From Buxus sempervirens (lineage: Eukaryota; Streptophyta; Magnoliopsida; Buxales; Buxaceae), in contig OX387194.1 of the NCBI GenBank assembly GCA_947561395.2, forward strand, positions 26,332,536 to 26,396,535: a stretch of DNA of 64,000 nucleotides. Direction: 5' to 3'. Shown here one piece after another: positions 44,330-57,736 of the stretch (the stretch's first letter is position 1; each line of letters opens with the position of its first letter). The notes beneath the pieces are model-generated. The model worked only from the letters and a program-made list of their open reading frames with translations, did not search any database and was not told the DNA's origin. A program made the translations under genes and the position numbers.

Positions 44330-45222
44330 TGTAAAACCCCAAATTTTCATATAATAAATAAATAAATAATAAATAAAAGGAAATATGAGTTTAAGTCCTA
44401 GCTAAAATAAGAAGTGAAGATTTAGAGAATAAGTAATTCAAATAAGTAGTAAGTTGGAAATAAAGAAAGAATTTTAAGGAAATTAGCCTAAAAGGGCATT
44501 TTGGTAATTTTCAGAAAAGGGTAATTGATAAATAAAGCATTAAATAATAACTAGGATTAGAAAATAGAAGAAAATAATTTATTTAGACAAGTTAGGAATT
44601 AAAAGGAATAATAAAAGCCCAAATGAGGAAAAAGGGTAATTAGGAGATTTCAAGTCTTAATTTGGAGAAAAAGTAACATAATAAGGTTTTAGATGATATT
44701 TAGAGTTTAAGTAATTATTATGCACGAAAATAGGCTTTAAAGAGTGTTTAGATAATAAGAGGATTGATTAGTATTGTTTTAGTAGAAAAATAGAAGGTGG
44801 AGAAAAAGTAGGAATTAATTAGAAGGAGTTAGACTTTAATTAGACCTTGGTTGGGTTAACCCAAATTAAAGGAACCTATTAGGGTTGGTTTAGGACTTCT
44901 AAAGCCAAATATAAATAGGAGATTAAGGTGAGACAAGAGAGGATTTTCGTGGGTTTATTAATGAGAGAAAAGAGGGAGAGAAAGGAAGAAGGTTGTTAAT
45001 GGAGTTATCCGACCAGTCTCCATCAAATCGTGATCGGGGAAAATCTGTATGGTGGATCAACTTCAAGTTTGGAGGTTTTGATCTTCATTGATGGAACTAC
45101 AACGTGAACGGTGGAGATTTTAATTGAAGAATGCTAGGTTGGTGCGTTTGGGCGCAGAAGTTGGGTCCAGAATTAGAAACTTCAATGGAAGATGGATTTT
45201 TAGCGTATAAGACAAGTAGTAA
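44330..45222 (+). mobile_element. Tekay-like LTR start (truncated by nested LTR)
   Basis: Starts TGTAAAACCCCAAATTTTC at 44330. A TATAAATAG box near 44911 lies about 580 bp inside. Sequence up to AAGACAAGTAGTAA matches the CTACTTGC block region of related LTRs. It is cut at 45223 by another LTR start. The remainder would lie beyond the Athila element, outside the window. Confidence 0.65.
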
Positions 45223-46009
45223 TGTAAAATCCCAAATTTTTAATAAAATTAAAAATTATTAGTTTGGAAATTAATTTAAGACTAATTAAAATTTCATAGA
45301 GGAAGGAGATCAAGGAGTTAAACCGGGGACTCTTGGTCGAACCGGATGGGATAACTATAAATAAATAGATATGAGAAATTGCTGGAAATTATTGTTGGAG
45401 TGTCGCAAGGGCAATTTGGGAATTTCAGAAATTCAGAGATTATGTAAATTTGGGTAAGTGGTAATTATATCGTATGGTAATAATTTAATAAATTATTAAG
45501 GTAAATTGTATAAGGTTCAATTAAGCAAGGGTACATTTTAATTTCAATGGTCAAGAAATATTAATTTGGGAACCCTATTAAATATAATTGCATAGTGGAG
45601 GTTGTATTTGTTTAATGGCTAATTAGGGAGCTAAGGGTTAATGTGTCATAGTGTAGGAAGTTGGGTGGAGGAGCACTACAGCAGATCATTAAGGGGGAGC
45701 TGAAGGGTTGAGAACATGCAAGTGGTTCACAATGAGAGCTGCTGGAGGTGGCTCTTGAGCTTCCAAGGGTTGCTGGAGAAAGGACACTTGGAGTTCTTGT
45801 TGCTGGAGAAAAAGAGGAGCAGCAGAAGGAAGGGCCTTCTAGAGCTTCATTGTTGCTGCAGAAAAAAAAAGAAGAAGGAGAGAGCAGCAGAAGGTGGAGA
45901 ACCAGAGATTCTTTCGAAGTTCTGGAAAAAATTTTCTGCAGCAAGTTCAAGTGGTAGAGTGTTCCAGATGTCCAGATCAGGTAAGAACTTATTTTTGGTT
46001 AGGTTATAA
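45223..46009 (+). mobile_element. Second Tekay-like LTR start (nested, interrupted by Athila)
   Basis: Starts TGTAAAATCCCAAATTTTTA at 45223 inside the previous LTR and runs until the Athila LTR at 46010. 45715-45950 has short GTTGCTGGAGAA repeats; the frames there (97, 69 and 112 residues) are not credible genes. Confidence 0.6.
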
Positions 46010-47633
46010 TGGTGACTGTCGTACACAACAAAAAATAAACCACTACTTAAAAATATGCATATAGCAAGGTGAGTAGTGATCGTTCCACCGAGAGTTTCTA
46101 TCTCTTTTTATGCTTTAGAAAACAGAATTAAGAGGGGGGTTTTGTCACAATGAGATCAGAAAATAACAGATTACTAAAAAGACTTTAATAAATCAATCAA
46201 GAAAACAAACCTTGGTCTAAGTTAACTTCCACCATCGGAATATCAAAACTGATCATAGATGCTAGAATATATCAATTCACACATTGAACATTCACCCTTG
46301 GAAATACTTTCCAAACTCTTTGAATTATAATTAATCAGAAAACAAGCGATCTAATTAACCTAACTATTAAACAACCTCACACAAGCGGTAAAGATTTAAT
46401 CCAGCAGCAGCTTTAGGGACTAGAAAGATTGATGAATCTAAACAATACAATCACAAGCGGCTGTATTTAATCTAGCAGAAAATTCTTCCTAAAGTCTAAC
46501 AATTCCTGACGCAGCAAATCATTAAACCTCAGTTGCTTCACAGATTAGAGGGATCAAACAATTACGGATTTGATATCTAGCCTAGCAATAAATTGCAACG
46601 AATAACGAACTAGTAGGCCTCCAAGCAATTAGACGGGACAATCATGAGAATAAACATAGAAGAATATTCAATGCTCAAGTATAAACTGAACAATTAAAAC
46701 ATTAAGATCTCACAGCTTTATTAATTCCGAGGTTTCAGCCTCCTTTGACCAAGAATAAAAGTTTAGCCACACATGGCCATGGATCACAAAATAGAAGAAG
46801 AAAGGAAGAAGAGGAAGAGAAAGAGGACGTCCAGAACTCAGAAAAACTCTCCAGCAAAAAAAACCCCTTCCTTCACGTTTCAACTCCTCCTTTATAGAAA
46901 TCACATAAACTTGCCCAAAATTCCCTTTAAGAGAAAATAGGAACTTTCCTTCCAAGACTCCTAAGGAAGAGAGAACTTCCTTTCCTTGTATATCCACGAC
47001 CTGGAAGTCCAAAAATGACCTAATCTTCTTAATTAGAAACCCCTTAAAGTCCTCCTTTAAACTAGAAGAAGATCCCCAAGAAAAAGGAAACAAATCCGCA
47101 AAGTTCGGAATTTTATAACAGGTTTTAATACTTGATCGTTCGAACGTTCATCAAACGTGGGTCGAACGTTCAGGTCAAAAAGTTGTTTCCTCTTCTCTTG
47201 TTCGAACGTTCATCGAATGGCCAGCGAACGCTGCTCACAATTTCTCTATTTTTCACCAACGTTCGAACGTTAATCGAACGTTCAGCGAACGCTGCTCTCG
47301 GGTTTCTCTGCAGAACACCAACGTTGGAACGACATGCAAACTTTCAGCAAACGCTGCTCTCGAGTTTCTCTACATAACACCAACGTTCGAACGACAGGCG
47401 AACGGCCATCGAACGTTGATCATATCTTCTACAATTTGACTCCGATTTTTACGCCGTTTGAACCGTGACTTCTATAATCACCAAGAGTATCTCAGTTTAG
47501 CTTCATTTTGCCCACATGCTGCCAATTGTAACCTAAATCAAAATATGAGCATAATCAATATATTTAGGTACAAAAATAAATTCAAAAGGTTAAACATTAG
47601 CAGAGAAAAATATAACAAATTAAGTTCTTATCA
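46010..47633 (-). mobile_element. Athila 3' LTR (1624 bp)
   Basis: On the minus strand it starts TGATAAGAACTTAATTTG at 47633, next to the polypurine tract, and ends CAGTCACCA at 46010 (or CAGTCA at 46013). The segment 47137-47418 holds GTTCGAACG-type inverted repeats. Its frames (for example 46710-47093) are LTR sequence shared with the other LTR, not genes. Confidence 0.9.
47137..47418. repeat. Heptad dyads with the word CGTTCGA in Athila LTR
   Basis: At least four 7-7-7 dyads: CGTTCGA / ACGTTCA / TCAAACG (47137-47157), TGTTCGA / ACGTTCA / TCGAATG (47199-47219), CGTTCGA / ACGTTAA / TCGAACG (47260-47280), CGTTCGA / ACGACAG / GCGAACG (47384-47404). Most are followed by a further CG and AACGCTG or AACGTTG. 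The 5' LTR has the same dyads at about 63640-63925 with base changes, mostly at CpG. Confidence 0.85.
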
Positions 47634-47652
47634 AATTCCCCCACACTTAACC
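47634..47652 (-). promoter_or_regulatory. Athila polypurine tract
   Basis: The minus strand reads AAGTGTGGGGGAATT directly before the 3' LTR start TGATAAG. It is the plus-strand priming site. Confidence 0.8.
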
Positions 47653-49069
47653 TTTGCTCGTCCTCGAGCAAAACTTAAATTCACTTTCCCAAAAAATTCA
47701 GATTTATATCTCATTAACAAGACTCAGAAAGCAATTCAAAACTCAGAACATATCATGAACAAATATTTCTGAACTACTCACAATCACTTAGAAAGTATTT
47801 TCACTTGAAGGTGGAGCAAACCAAACACATAGACCCTCATAGAAATAAACACTCAACACTCATGCAATTGAAGGGTATGTGTTTCACTTAAATTCATTCC
47901 AATGGAATTGATCTACCATAAGCTTGTTTATCTTCTCAATTTCCACCACTGGGATCACATGGATAACACAAATCATAAGGGCTTTTCATGGGCTGTAATG
48001 GGGCTTAAGATTAAGGTAGGAAATAAGTGGGAATGTAGCTCAAAAGCCTTAGAAACTAATGGAGCAAAAGTACATCATCTCAAGCATAAATGTATAAGAC
48101 ATATAAAACCAATCACTCCCTTCAGAAAATTATCCTTTTTCATATATCATGCATAAACAAACCCTTTTTCTTCTTTTTCTTTTCTGTTCTGTTTTTCTAC
48201 TTCCTTTTTTTTTTTTTTTCAAAATAGTAGTGGAACTCCAGAATTGAGGATAAAAACATGTTCCCTTCCACCAATCATAGCCATACCAGCAAATCAAAAA
48301 CACCCCCACACTTACTTCTTGTACACCCATGCATACCAGAATAATGAACAATGCTCCACTAGATCTTCAGCTTGGGTAAAGGCATAAAAAAAAATTTTTT
48401 TTTTCTGGTATAAGATTTATAATCTGGGTTCTCAGAAAAGTCAATAAAGCTCAATGGGGTTTACAAAAGGAAAATAATCAATCACAAGGTAGGCTATTTG
48501 GCTTTTATAACTTATAACAAAGAAGGCCTTAATCATATTCATGCATACATGTGTCAATGTGATCTTGAATGAGAATTAAAGCAAGTTCTAGAGAAACAAA
48601 ACCAGGGAAGAATATCACACAAGAAAGAATAAAAGACTGATATGGATGTGTCAGTCAAAAGGCTCAAAATCTCACCGGCTTTTGTCTACCAAGTTTGGTA
48701 ATGGCCATCCTCAAGGAAAACAACTAAACCAAGTAATGCTAAATTGAAAGATTACTCATTCAATCATGTTCTGAATTTTTCTCAAACTTAACTGAATCTT
48801 GCTCATGACATACTCAATCAGCTACTGTTGAAAACCACACAAGAACAAAAACAAACTCACTTAAAAACAAATTAAAACACACTTGATACCCTCCCCCACA
48901 CTTAAAACTTACATTGTCCCCAATGTAAAGTAAATGCAAAGAAGAAGCAACAAAAATAACTAAAACATAAACGCAGAAATTAAAAGAGAAAAGGAACAAA
49001 CTCCCTTTGGGTTGCCTCCCAAGCAGCGCCTTTGTTTATTGTCTTTGGCTCGACTCAATTCTGCATTCT
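47653..49069 (-). other. Non-coding 3' region of Athila
   Basis: About 1.4 kb between the integrase stop and the polypurine tract. Short frames lack family features. Conserved non-coding words include GCTGCTTGGGAGGCAACCC (minus strand, near 49010-49030) and CATTGGGGACAATGTAAG (near 48915), both usual after pol in Athila-type elements. If an env-like ORF was once here it is gone. Confidence 0.6.
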
Positions 49070-49411
49070 TCAATCAGAATATGCTGGATCCTCAATATGC
49101 AATTCTGCCACTGGTTCTAATTGGAAACCTTCATGGAAAGGCTTAAGTCTATGTCCATTCACTTTGAACACTTTGGAAGTGATTAAGCTTTGCACTTCAA
49201 CTGCACCATGAGGAAAAATATTAGTAACAATAAAAGGTCCAATCCAACGAGAACGCAACTTACCAGGAAATAGACGAAGCCTTGAATGGTAAAGAAGGAC
49301 TTTTTGACCAATTTGAAACTCTTTTCTAGAGATCATCTTATCATGGAAAGCTTTTGTCTTTTCTGTATAAATCCTTGCACTCTCATAGGCATCATTTCGA
49401 ATTTCCTCTAG
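49070..49411 (-). pseudogene. Athila integrase C-terminal part
   Basis: Same frame as the upstream pol, separated by an in-frame TAA at 49412-49414. [31 protein letters not shown] and [13 protein letters not shown] are the GPY/F-like C-terminal domain of Athila integrase, involved in chromatin or DNA binding. It ends at a natural stop at 49070. Confidence 0.85.
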
Positions 49412-49930
49412 TTATTGTAGCTGCAACTTCCTATGATCTCCATTCTCATCCATCTTAATGTTAAAATTCTTGACAGCCCAATAAGCCTTGTGTTCTAATT
49501 CAACCGGAAGGTGGCATGGCTTCCCAAACACCAACCGATAAGGGGACATACCAATAGGAGTCTTGTATGCAGTCCTATATGCCCACAAAGCATCATATAA
49601 GTGCAAACTCCAATCTTTTCGATTTGGATTTACTGTTTTTTCAAGAATGGATTTGATTTCTTTATTCGATGCTTCAGCTTGTCCACTAGTTTGTGGGTGA
49701 TATGCAGTTGAAACTTTGTGGGTAATATGATATTTCTTCAGCAAAGCTTCCACAGTTCGATTGCAGAAATGAGTACCTCGGTCACTGATTAAAGCTCTTG
49801 GGATTTCAAATCTGGAAACTATATTTGACTTAAGAAAATCTGCAACAAAATCAACAGCAAGGAGGATATAAACAAAACCAAAGGACAAAGGGAAAGGTCC
49901 CATAAAATCAATGCCCCAAACATAAAAAAT
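49412..49930 (-). pseudogene. Athila integrase catalytic core with internal deletion
   Basis: Three catalytic positions are visible: Asp in WGIDFMGP, Asp in [10 protein letters not shown] and Glu in [15 protein letters not shown]. The distance between the two Asp is 41 residues against 60 in the integrase at 33420-34613, and [14 protein letters not shown] shows an abrupt join, so roughly 19 residues were lost in frame. It is bounded by TAA codons at 49931-49933 and 49412-49414. Catalysis is not expected. Confidence 0.88.
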
Positions 49931-51400
49931 TTAACAAAACAGTAGAGGGGTTTGTGGCATCTCATTCCTTTGGGAAATATTACCTGTTCTTTGACAATTA
50001 GCACATGTCTTACAAAAGGAATATGCATCTCGGAACAGATGTGGCCAATAAAAACCACATTCTAGTACCTTTCTTGCCGTTCTTTTAGCTCCAAAGTGTC
50101 TTCCACATGCATAAGAATGATAAAAGGTGAGAATGGAAGTAATTTCATGTTCAGGTACACACCTTCTTATTACTTGATCTACACAATGCTTCCATAAGTA
50201 GGGATCATCCCATACAAAATACTTACAGTCACTCTTTAGCTTGTCTCTTTGAGCTTTAACTAAATCAGGAGGTAACACATTAGTAACCAAATAATTGACA
50301 ATATTTGCATACCAAGGTAACTTCAAACTTGCTGAAAACAGTTGCTCATCAGGGAATGTTTCGTGCAACTGAAGTGTATCCTCTACATGAGTTAAGCGAC
50401 TCAAGTGATCTGCAACGCAGTTTTCTGTCCCTCTTTTATCTTTGATTACCATATCGAATTCACTCAAGAGAAGTATCCATCTGATCAATCTTGGTTTTGC
50501 TTCTTTCTTCGTCATCAAATAGCGAAGAGCTGCATGATCAGAATAAACAATCACTTTAGTACCAAGTAAGTAAGAACGGAACTTTTCCAAAGCAAAAACA
50601 ACAGCCAACAGTTCTTTCTCAGTCGTAGTGTAATTCTGTTGTGCATCATTCATAGTTCTGGAAGCATAGTAGATGGCATGAGATGCCTTGCCAATTCTTT
50701 GACCCAAAACAGCTCCTACAGCATAATCACTGGCATCACACATGATCTCAAAAGGCACAGTCCAATCAGGTGGCTGTATTACAGGGGTAGATGTCAACAG
50801 TGCTTTCAACTTGTCAAATGCCCTTTTGCGTGCTTCATCAAACTCAAAGGTCACATCCTTTTGTAGCAACTTGCATAAGGGGGATGCTATGTTGGAGAAG
50901 TCTTTGATAAATCTTCTGTAAAAACTTGGATGTCCAAGAAAAGAACGAATCTCCCATACACTAGTAGGATAAGGTAAAGATTGAATAATATCCACTTTAG
51001 CTTTATCTACCTCAATTCCTTTAGATGAAACAACATGACCCAATACTATACCTTGCTCAACTAGAAAATGACATTTTTCAGAATTTAACACAAGGTTAGT
51101 TTCTATGCATCTTTGAAGAACAAGTGTAAGGTTATGCAAACAGTTGTCAAAGGAATCTCCATGAACTGTAAAATCATCCATGAAAACTTCTATGAATTGT
51201 TCAAGATATTCAGAAAATATGCTAACCATACACCTTTGGAAAGTAGCTGGGGCATTGCAAAGGCCGAAAGGCATTCGTCGATATGCAAAAGTGCCAAATG
51301 GGCATGTGAAAGTTGTCTTTTCTTGATCTTCAGGAGCAATGGCAATCTGGAAGTAACCTGAATAACCATCAAGAAAATAGTAGTAAGAATGACCAGCTAA
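49931..51400 (-). pseudogene. Athila RT palm, RNase H and integrase zinc domain
   Basis: Continues the RT frame after a TGA (51401-51403). [18 protein letters not shown] and the catalytic [10 protein letters not shown] (about 51187-51158). RNase [34 protein letters not shown] and [11 protein letters not shown], with the expected acidic residues, then [11 protein letters not shown]. Integrase zinc domain: [19 protein letters not shown] to [10 protein letters not shown]. The frame ends in TAA at 49931. Sequence style is Athila/Calypso. Confidence 0.92.
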
Positions 51401-52432
51401 TCATTCAAGAATTTGATCAATAAAAGGCAAAGGAAAGTGATCCTTGCGGGTTACAGCATTTAATTTTCTGTAATCTATACAAACCCTCCACCCATTCTGA
51501 ACTCGGGTGGGAACTAACTCATCATGCTGATTTTTCACCACTGTTATTCCAATCTTCTTAGGAACCACTTGAACTGGGCTAACCCAACAGCTATCTGAAA
51601 TAGGATAGATCATCCCAACTTCCAGAAGTTTTAGGATTTCCTTTTTCACTACATCCATCATGGGTGGGTTCAGCTTTCTTTGTGGTTGGCGTGAAGGTTT
51701 TGCTCCTTCCAGCAAAATCCGATGCATGCATGTAGATGGACTGATTCCCTTAATATCTGCAATTGCCCAGCCAATAGCCATTTGATGCTTCTTAAGAACT
51801 TGGACAAGTTGTTCCTCTTGAGAGGCAGTCAGTTTGTTGGAGATGATTACTGGCAAGGTTCCTTTCTCTCCAAGGAAAGCATATTTCAGATGGTTTGGAA
51901 GAGGTTTCAATTCTGGAATGGGGGGCTGCAAAACAGAGGGTAAAGGCCTCTTGTTAGAAATTGGTAATGCAATGTGTTGAAAAGAATCTGTATCTTGTAA
52001 CTTTGGAGAAACATCCAATGCTGCAACAGTTTCATGTAAATCAGCATTCAAAGCTAATTCTACATTCTCTTTCTCAAGATGGTTGCTGAGGACAACTTCT
52101 AAATTATCTTTTCCATTAAGCTCTAAAGTGTCCTGTGCAAAAGAGTCAATTAGATCAACAGAGTATACAGGATTTTCATCACAAGGATATTTCATGGCAT
52201 CATATATATTAAACTTAACAAATGCACCATCAAATTCCATGGTAAGAGTGCCTTCATGAACATCTATCATAGTCTTAGATGTTTTTAAGAATGGTCTTCC
52301 TAGCAAGATAGGTGCATTCTGGTCACCATTTTCCATATCAAGAACATAAAAATCAGCAGGAAAAACCAAATCATTTACTTTCACTAGAACATCCTCCACA
52401 ACACCCTTAGGATATGCATTTGATCTGTCAGC
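51401..52432 (-). pseudogene. Athila protease C-terminus and RT N-terminus
   Basis: Starts right at the insertion site of the nested element. ADRSNAYPKGVVEDVLVKV and APILLGRPFLKTSKTMIDVH are the C-terminal protease part. LEVGMIYPISDSCWVSPVQV and WRVCIDYRKLNAVTRKDHFP are the fingers of reverse transcriptase. The TGA at 51401-51403 stands where related elements usually have an Arg codon, consistent with a C to T change at CpG. The first half of the protease is 8 kb away at 60502. Confidence 0.9.
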
Positions 52433-52437
52433 CAATT

Positions 52438-54968
52438 TGTAATGCCCCGGAACCGGGTTACGTGAAATAAACCGTAACTCATTCCCAAGGAGTTAGCTTT
52501 TCACACAAGATCGCTATATCAGAGTAAGGAAAACATGAAATGGCAACAACATAATCAGAGTCAACTAAAATTTTCCCCAACTCACCTAAACCAAGCATAT
52601 ACCCGCCTGAATCGTCCTCTCTGAGATCTGAAAACAAAACAAAATAGTGAGATACGACTATCTCAGCAAGTAGCAATGCATGCCTAAAATATAGTTGTAA
52701 CAATACTAAAACATGTACGATTAAAAATACACGACGATTAACCACGGTAATCCGTCTAATCTCGGAAATACATCGTCAATCACATTTGGAAAATCTTATG
52801 TATTGGGACTCGTGAAGTCTGTCTATTTTGTGTGACTAAGCACTAGTGTTCCAAACAATCCAGTTGAAATACTGCAACAGCTCAAACAACCAATTCATCG
52901 CCCTCATGGCGGAAATACCCGTGTGACCTCACCCTCATGGTGGAAACGGAGTTGCTGCAGCACTTCCCTCATGGAAGGCCTCTCCATCATAGAGGAAACG
53001 CATGAAGGAACCCTAGACTTAAATCCAAACAAAATATACAAAATTCACTACAACTCGACTGTGGATCCACACTAAGTCTCGCCCTAGTACTTTGACAAAA
53101 GATATAGTATACCACGTAAGATTTTCTTAAAATATGCCTTTAGTAAAAGAAACCAACATATTTAGTTAAGAATACCACATTCAATCTCAAATATGCACTA
53201 AAATAATCCAACAGTAAAAATATATAAAAATCTGCACCACCGGTAAAAGTCTATACTTATCTTCTAAAACAATCCAATGATATGTCATGAAGCCATTTCA
53301 TTTACCTTTCGGTTCAAAATAGAATTTAGGATAGTTCAAAAATATGACAAACGAAATTCAGATGAGTCGATAAGTGCCTTAAGTTCATATCCATAGACAA
53401 TTTGATAAACCCCTTTTGATTTACCACACTTAGTTCAAATCCACATTTGATAACTAGGTATTTACAAAAAAAAAACAGAAGTCATAACAGAGATCAAATA
53501 GTTTGATATAAACAAAACAGAAATAGCTCAAGAATGCACTACCAGATTTTTCCTAAACACTATACTTGCATTCACTATCATTAAAACTCAACATGACCTC
53601 CAAATCTGATTTATTCTCTAATGAAAATCCTAATTTTCTCTCACCAAATTCTTCCCATCATTATCGAATTGCTAAGCAACTTTAATCCAATCTTTTAAAC
53701 TTGTTTCAGGTGTTAAAATAAATGAATACAAGAAAAATTACAATAGCCGCACTCTACAAAATAAATTTGGATCTGGTGCTAACCGAAACAAGCTGGAGCT
53801 AACCTGGTAAGGTTGGCACCAGATAAGTTTCCCTAGCGCCAAATAATTTTTGAGTCTGGTGCTAACCTCTTTGAGGTTGGCGCCAGGTCCATTAGGTTGG
53901 CACCAGGTCCAAGCACTACGCGGCAGTGTTATTTTGGGTCTGGTGCTAACCTCTTTGAGGTTGGCGCCAGGTCCAATAGGTTGGCACCAGGTCCAAGCAG
54001 TAGGCGGCAGTTTTATTTTTGGTCTGGTGCTAACCTCTTTGAGGTTGGCGCCAGGTCCATTAGGTTGGCACCAGGTCTCGTTTCAACTCGGTAATTCTCA
54101 AAACTTGCGGCCAAAGCTCATTCTACCATTATCAACCAAAACAAACCTTATGAAACCTTCCAACCCAGCACATATGATCTTAATAACTCAATAATTCTCC
54201 TTCGAAAATAAACCAACCAGATTATACAACTATTAAACATCAAACGCTCGAACGAAACTTGGAAATTTCTTTAAACACAAATCTACCCTTTATATGATCT
54301 TAAAAACCACAAGAATCATGCTGTTTTCGAAGGTGCTACTTGCCTCAGATTTGATGAGAACCAACTCCATAGAATGCTACTGCTGAATAGATTCCTCACT
54401 TCCAAGATTTTGGACGTCTTCTGCTCCAACAAAAACAAACGTACTCACTAACAGCAACAAACTCTTCTTCTTCCTTCCAAACAAATCTCTCTCCACTCCT
54501 TCTCAACTCTCCGATCTAAAGTTTTCATTTGTTTGCACTACTCCGAATATGAGCGATCCAAATGGTTGGAAACGCTTGGGAAACCAACTATTTGTAACGC
54601 CCGGTGAAACACTTCTTTCGTTTCAAAAACTTTTTATTTCCTTTTTGATCATGTGTAGTGCTCCACCACCCTATCTCCTACACCATCCGCCCATCAACCC
54701 TTGGTAGATTAATCTATTCATCACACATATATATATATATATATTAATTATTATTTATTCATTTCCAGCTCCCTAAAATTTTCTCATAATATAATATTAT
54801 TTCAAATTGAAATTAAAAATATATATATCACTACTTATTATTAGCTTTTATAATTAATAATTTCTAAAATCCCAGAAATGCCCTTGCAACTCAACTACCT
54901 AAATTAACCCTCATTAATAATATTAGCACAATCCTTATATTAGCTAATCAAAAATCCGGGGTCTTACA
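52438..54968 (-). mobile_element. LARD 3' LTR (2531 bp)
   Basis: Bounded by TGTAATGCCCCGG at 52438 and GGGGTCTTACA at 54968 (plus strand). It has short CCCTCATGG repeats near 52910-52995 and an 84-bp dyad-bearing repeat at 53770-54080. Frames (88 and 114 residues) recur identically in the other LTR and lack protein features. Confidence 0.93.
53770..54085. repeat. 84-bp dyad repeat in LARD LTR
   Basis: Three full units and a diverged one. GGTGCTAACC / TCTTTGA / GGTTGGCGCC is a dyad with 10-nt arms and a 7-nt loop, followed after 10 nt by GGTTGGCACC. Repeated in the other LTR at 59300-59615. The translation (LTSLRLAPGPLGWHQVQ) is an artefact. Confidence 0.85.
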
Positions 54969-54985
54969 TACTCCCCTCCTTCAAA
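54969..54985 (-). promoter_or_regulatory. LARD polypurine tract
   Basis: The minus strand reads TTTGAAGGAGGGGAGTA before the 3' LTR start, preceded by the chromovirus-type AATTTCGAGGACGAAATTT. Confidence 0.8.
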
Positions 54986-57696
54986 AAAATTTCGTCCTCG
55001 AAATTTAAGACACGACGGTAACCAAAATCCACACTTCTTTGTTTATCCCATCCTTTCCTTCCCAAGCACTTGCTTATACTAGTTCAATATCTGAACCGGC
55101 TTTTCCCCTCAGTATCAATTCCCAGGATTTTGCATTTATCCTGCACATGAACCTTGCCTTTAAGCCCCTATTAAACTATCCTCTAAAATGAAAATCCTTG
55201 GCGACCTTCTCTCCTTTCTCCACTAACCTTCTGATGCATTTTCAATCTGAGATTGATACTTGCCTTTCTCAAATTTGCTGGATCAAACCAGACTACCAAT
55301 AGTACCTTAGTACTTCATCTCAAGCCTTCAATTCATCATTTTTTTTTAAATATATCTAGATATTAACTATTTAATCGACATAGCTTGCTGAAAAATTCTA
55401 CCCCAGAAAATTTAATCTCAGTAATATACGGATCATTACTAAAACCCAAAAGACTTTTACTATTTCAACTACACTCAAGAATATCTATACATTATGACTA
55501 CCTTCACCAATTCCCTTTTCATTAATACTTTTCAATTATAAATCTTATTCTCAACGTCTCTACCTTGACTCCAAAATTCCTTAAACCATCTCTTCTTAAT
55601 CCCCTAAAGTAAAACTTTAAATAGAATTAACTAACAATCATTGAATATACTGATTTTTATATTAGCACAAATTTAGTACTCTAGGAATAAGAATCCTTAC
55701 TTAATACAAATTCCCAATTCTCAATAGATTAAAGCTTCATGTATAAACCCATTTCAGAGTCTAATACTCAACCAAAGTCCTTTAACAACCATTTTTTTAA
55801 AACCCTTACGCAATCCCATAGAACAGCTTTTATAAAATTTAAACCAATTTTATTACATATATAAAAATAGCCGCACTTCAAATATTCTCATGGAATTAAT
55901 TTGCCGCACATGATATGAAACCAAGAGAATGCTGAACTTGGCCATTTGCTGGACTTCTTTGCATCTGAAATTTTTTTATTTTTTATTTTTTTATTTTTTA
56001 CACAACCTCTGAACTAATGTCTTGCTTCAAAAATACATCTAACACCTTTCAATTCAATCAAGTAAATACATCTAAACTGCCTCATATTTAATCTAATCAA
56101 AATTACTAAGTTCCATAGATCAAACACCCAGCATTTCTAACTCCAATTTTCTTAACTTTCAGCTAATGATACTTCTCCTAGACTGCACTAATTCCGATCT
56201 TTCTACACACTTCCAGCACTTCACTTAAGATCTAAATAACCCATATAAACACAATAGAATTTAATTTAACTCATATCTGTTAATGACTCAAATAGCACAT
56301 CACTTACGCCCAGATGTGGGTTTAGATTTAATATAAATCTGAGCTCATTCAAATTTAGGTTACGGCTCATATTGGAACTCAAATAATCTGAACTTAATCT
56401 AAACTCACATAACTCTGAATTTACATAAATCTGAACTCATATAATTATAAACAAAGAAAACACAAATTCTGCAATACACATTAGCGCCCATTTCTGAACC
56501 AATTTCCTCCATTGAAAAAAAAAAACTTCTAATCTCATGAACATCATTCCAATAACACAAATATACTAACTTGAATTTAATCTAAACATGCTAAATCTGA
56601 ATCTGAAAACATATCTCAGAAAATTTCTGTTTTCTTAAAAACCTGAATCCATAAATACACAATCCATTTGAGACATGGTGCCTGGAAAACTACTTGCAAA
56701 ATTACAATAGGACTGAACTAATTTCATTCCATCAAATCACTTTTCTCATGATTAAAATCTTATAACAATACCATTTCATCATCATGGGTTTAATCTAATT
56801 AAACTTAAATTGAATCATGGATTAGATGCCCTTCCATAAACAGAAAAATCAAATTTCGACCATCAAAATTCTCAAAATTCTAATATTTTTTTTTTTTTAT
56901 GATCACAAAATCATGCAAAAATTCTGATGGAAAATTTCTCCTCATGAAATTTCACCATTTGATTTCTAGAACCACCACACTTCCACTACGCCTTCACTCT
57001 TTACTTATAACACTTCATTCCAATCTCTTAAAATAATGTCTCCATAAATTTCTATATAAACATTATGGTTACCAACACCAAAACCTGACGAAGAAAATTT
57101 TCTCATGAGATTTTATCTTTGTTTTCTAAATCCACTATGCTTCCATTGCGCATTCCTTAATTTCCAAAACTCTAAATAAATTAATCACTTATAATTTCAT
57201 ATTTCAATGTTCATACTTGCTAATAAATACAAATACAAAAATAACTCAGAAGAGAATACCATGACTTGCTATCACCCACCATTTTATACATATGCATCTA
57301 TATGAAGAATAGGGAAGACATCATGAAAATCCCCTTATGGCTCAACTTATACCAATTAGCACATACACGCATTTTCTCACATACATATAAGTATTAGGAT
57401 ACATACCCCATTTGTATGAAGCTTAATACCCAAGTATGTGTTCAGCATTGGCCGATGCCTTACACTACTCAAGTATAGCTATATACATATGACTCATCAT
57501 CCAATTAAGCACACAGTAGCATGTATGCTTAATCAACCAGCACCAATTTCATGCTTCAGATATAATCATCAAAAATTAAGATTATTTCACATTCCCCAAA
57601 CACTTATCTTACTATTTATCTCTACCTCTTCTACTTCTCAGGATCTTCAAGTTCCCTCCGATTAGAACTACAGTAACTTTTCTCTAACCATGCAAA

Positions 57697-57736
<40 letters not shown>

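Noticed and set aside
46710..47093. 127-residue minus frame
   Set aside because: It lies wholly in the Athila LTR and its counterpart in the other LTR is disrupted.
47653..49069. Possible env-like ORF of Athila
   Set aside because: No frame above about 85 codons and no hydrophobic or signal segments were seen in the region.
53850..54194. 114-residue frame with LTSLRLAPGPLGWHQVQ repeats
   Set aside because: It is the translation of the 84-bp dyad repeat in an LTR and recurs in the second LTR (59380-59724).
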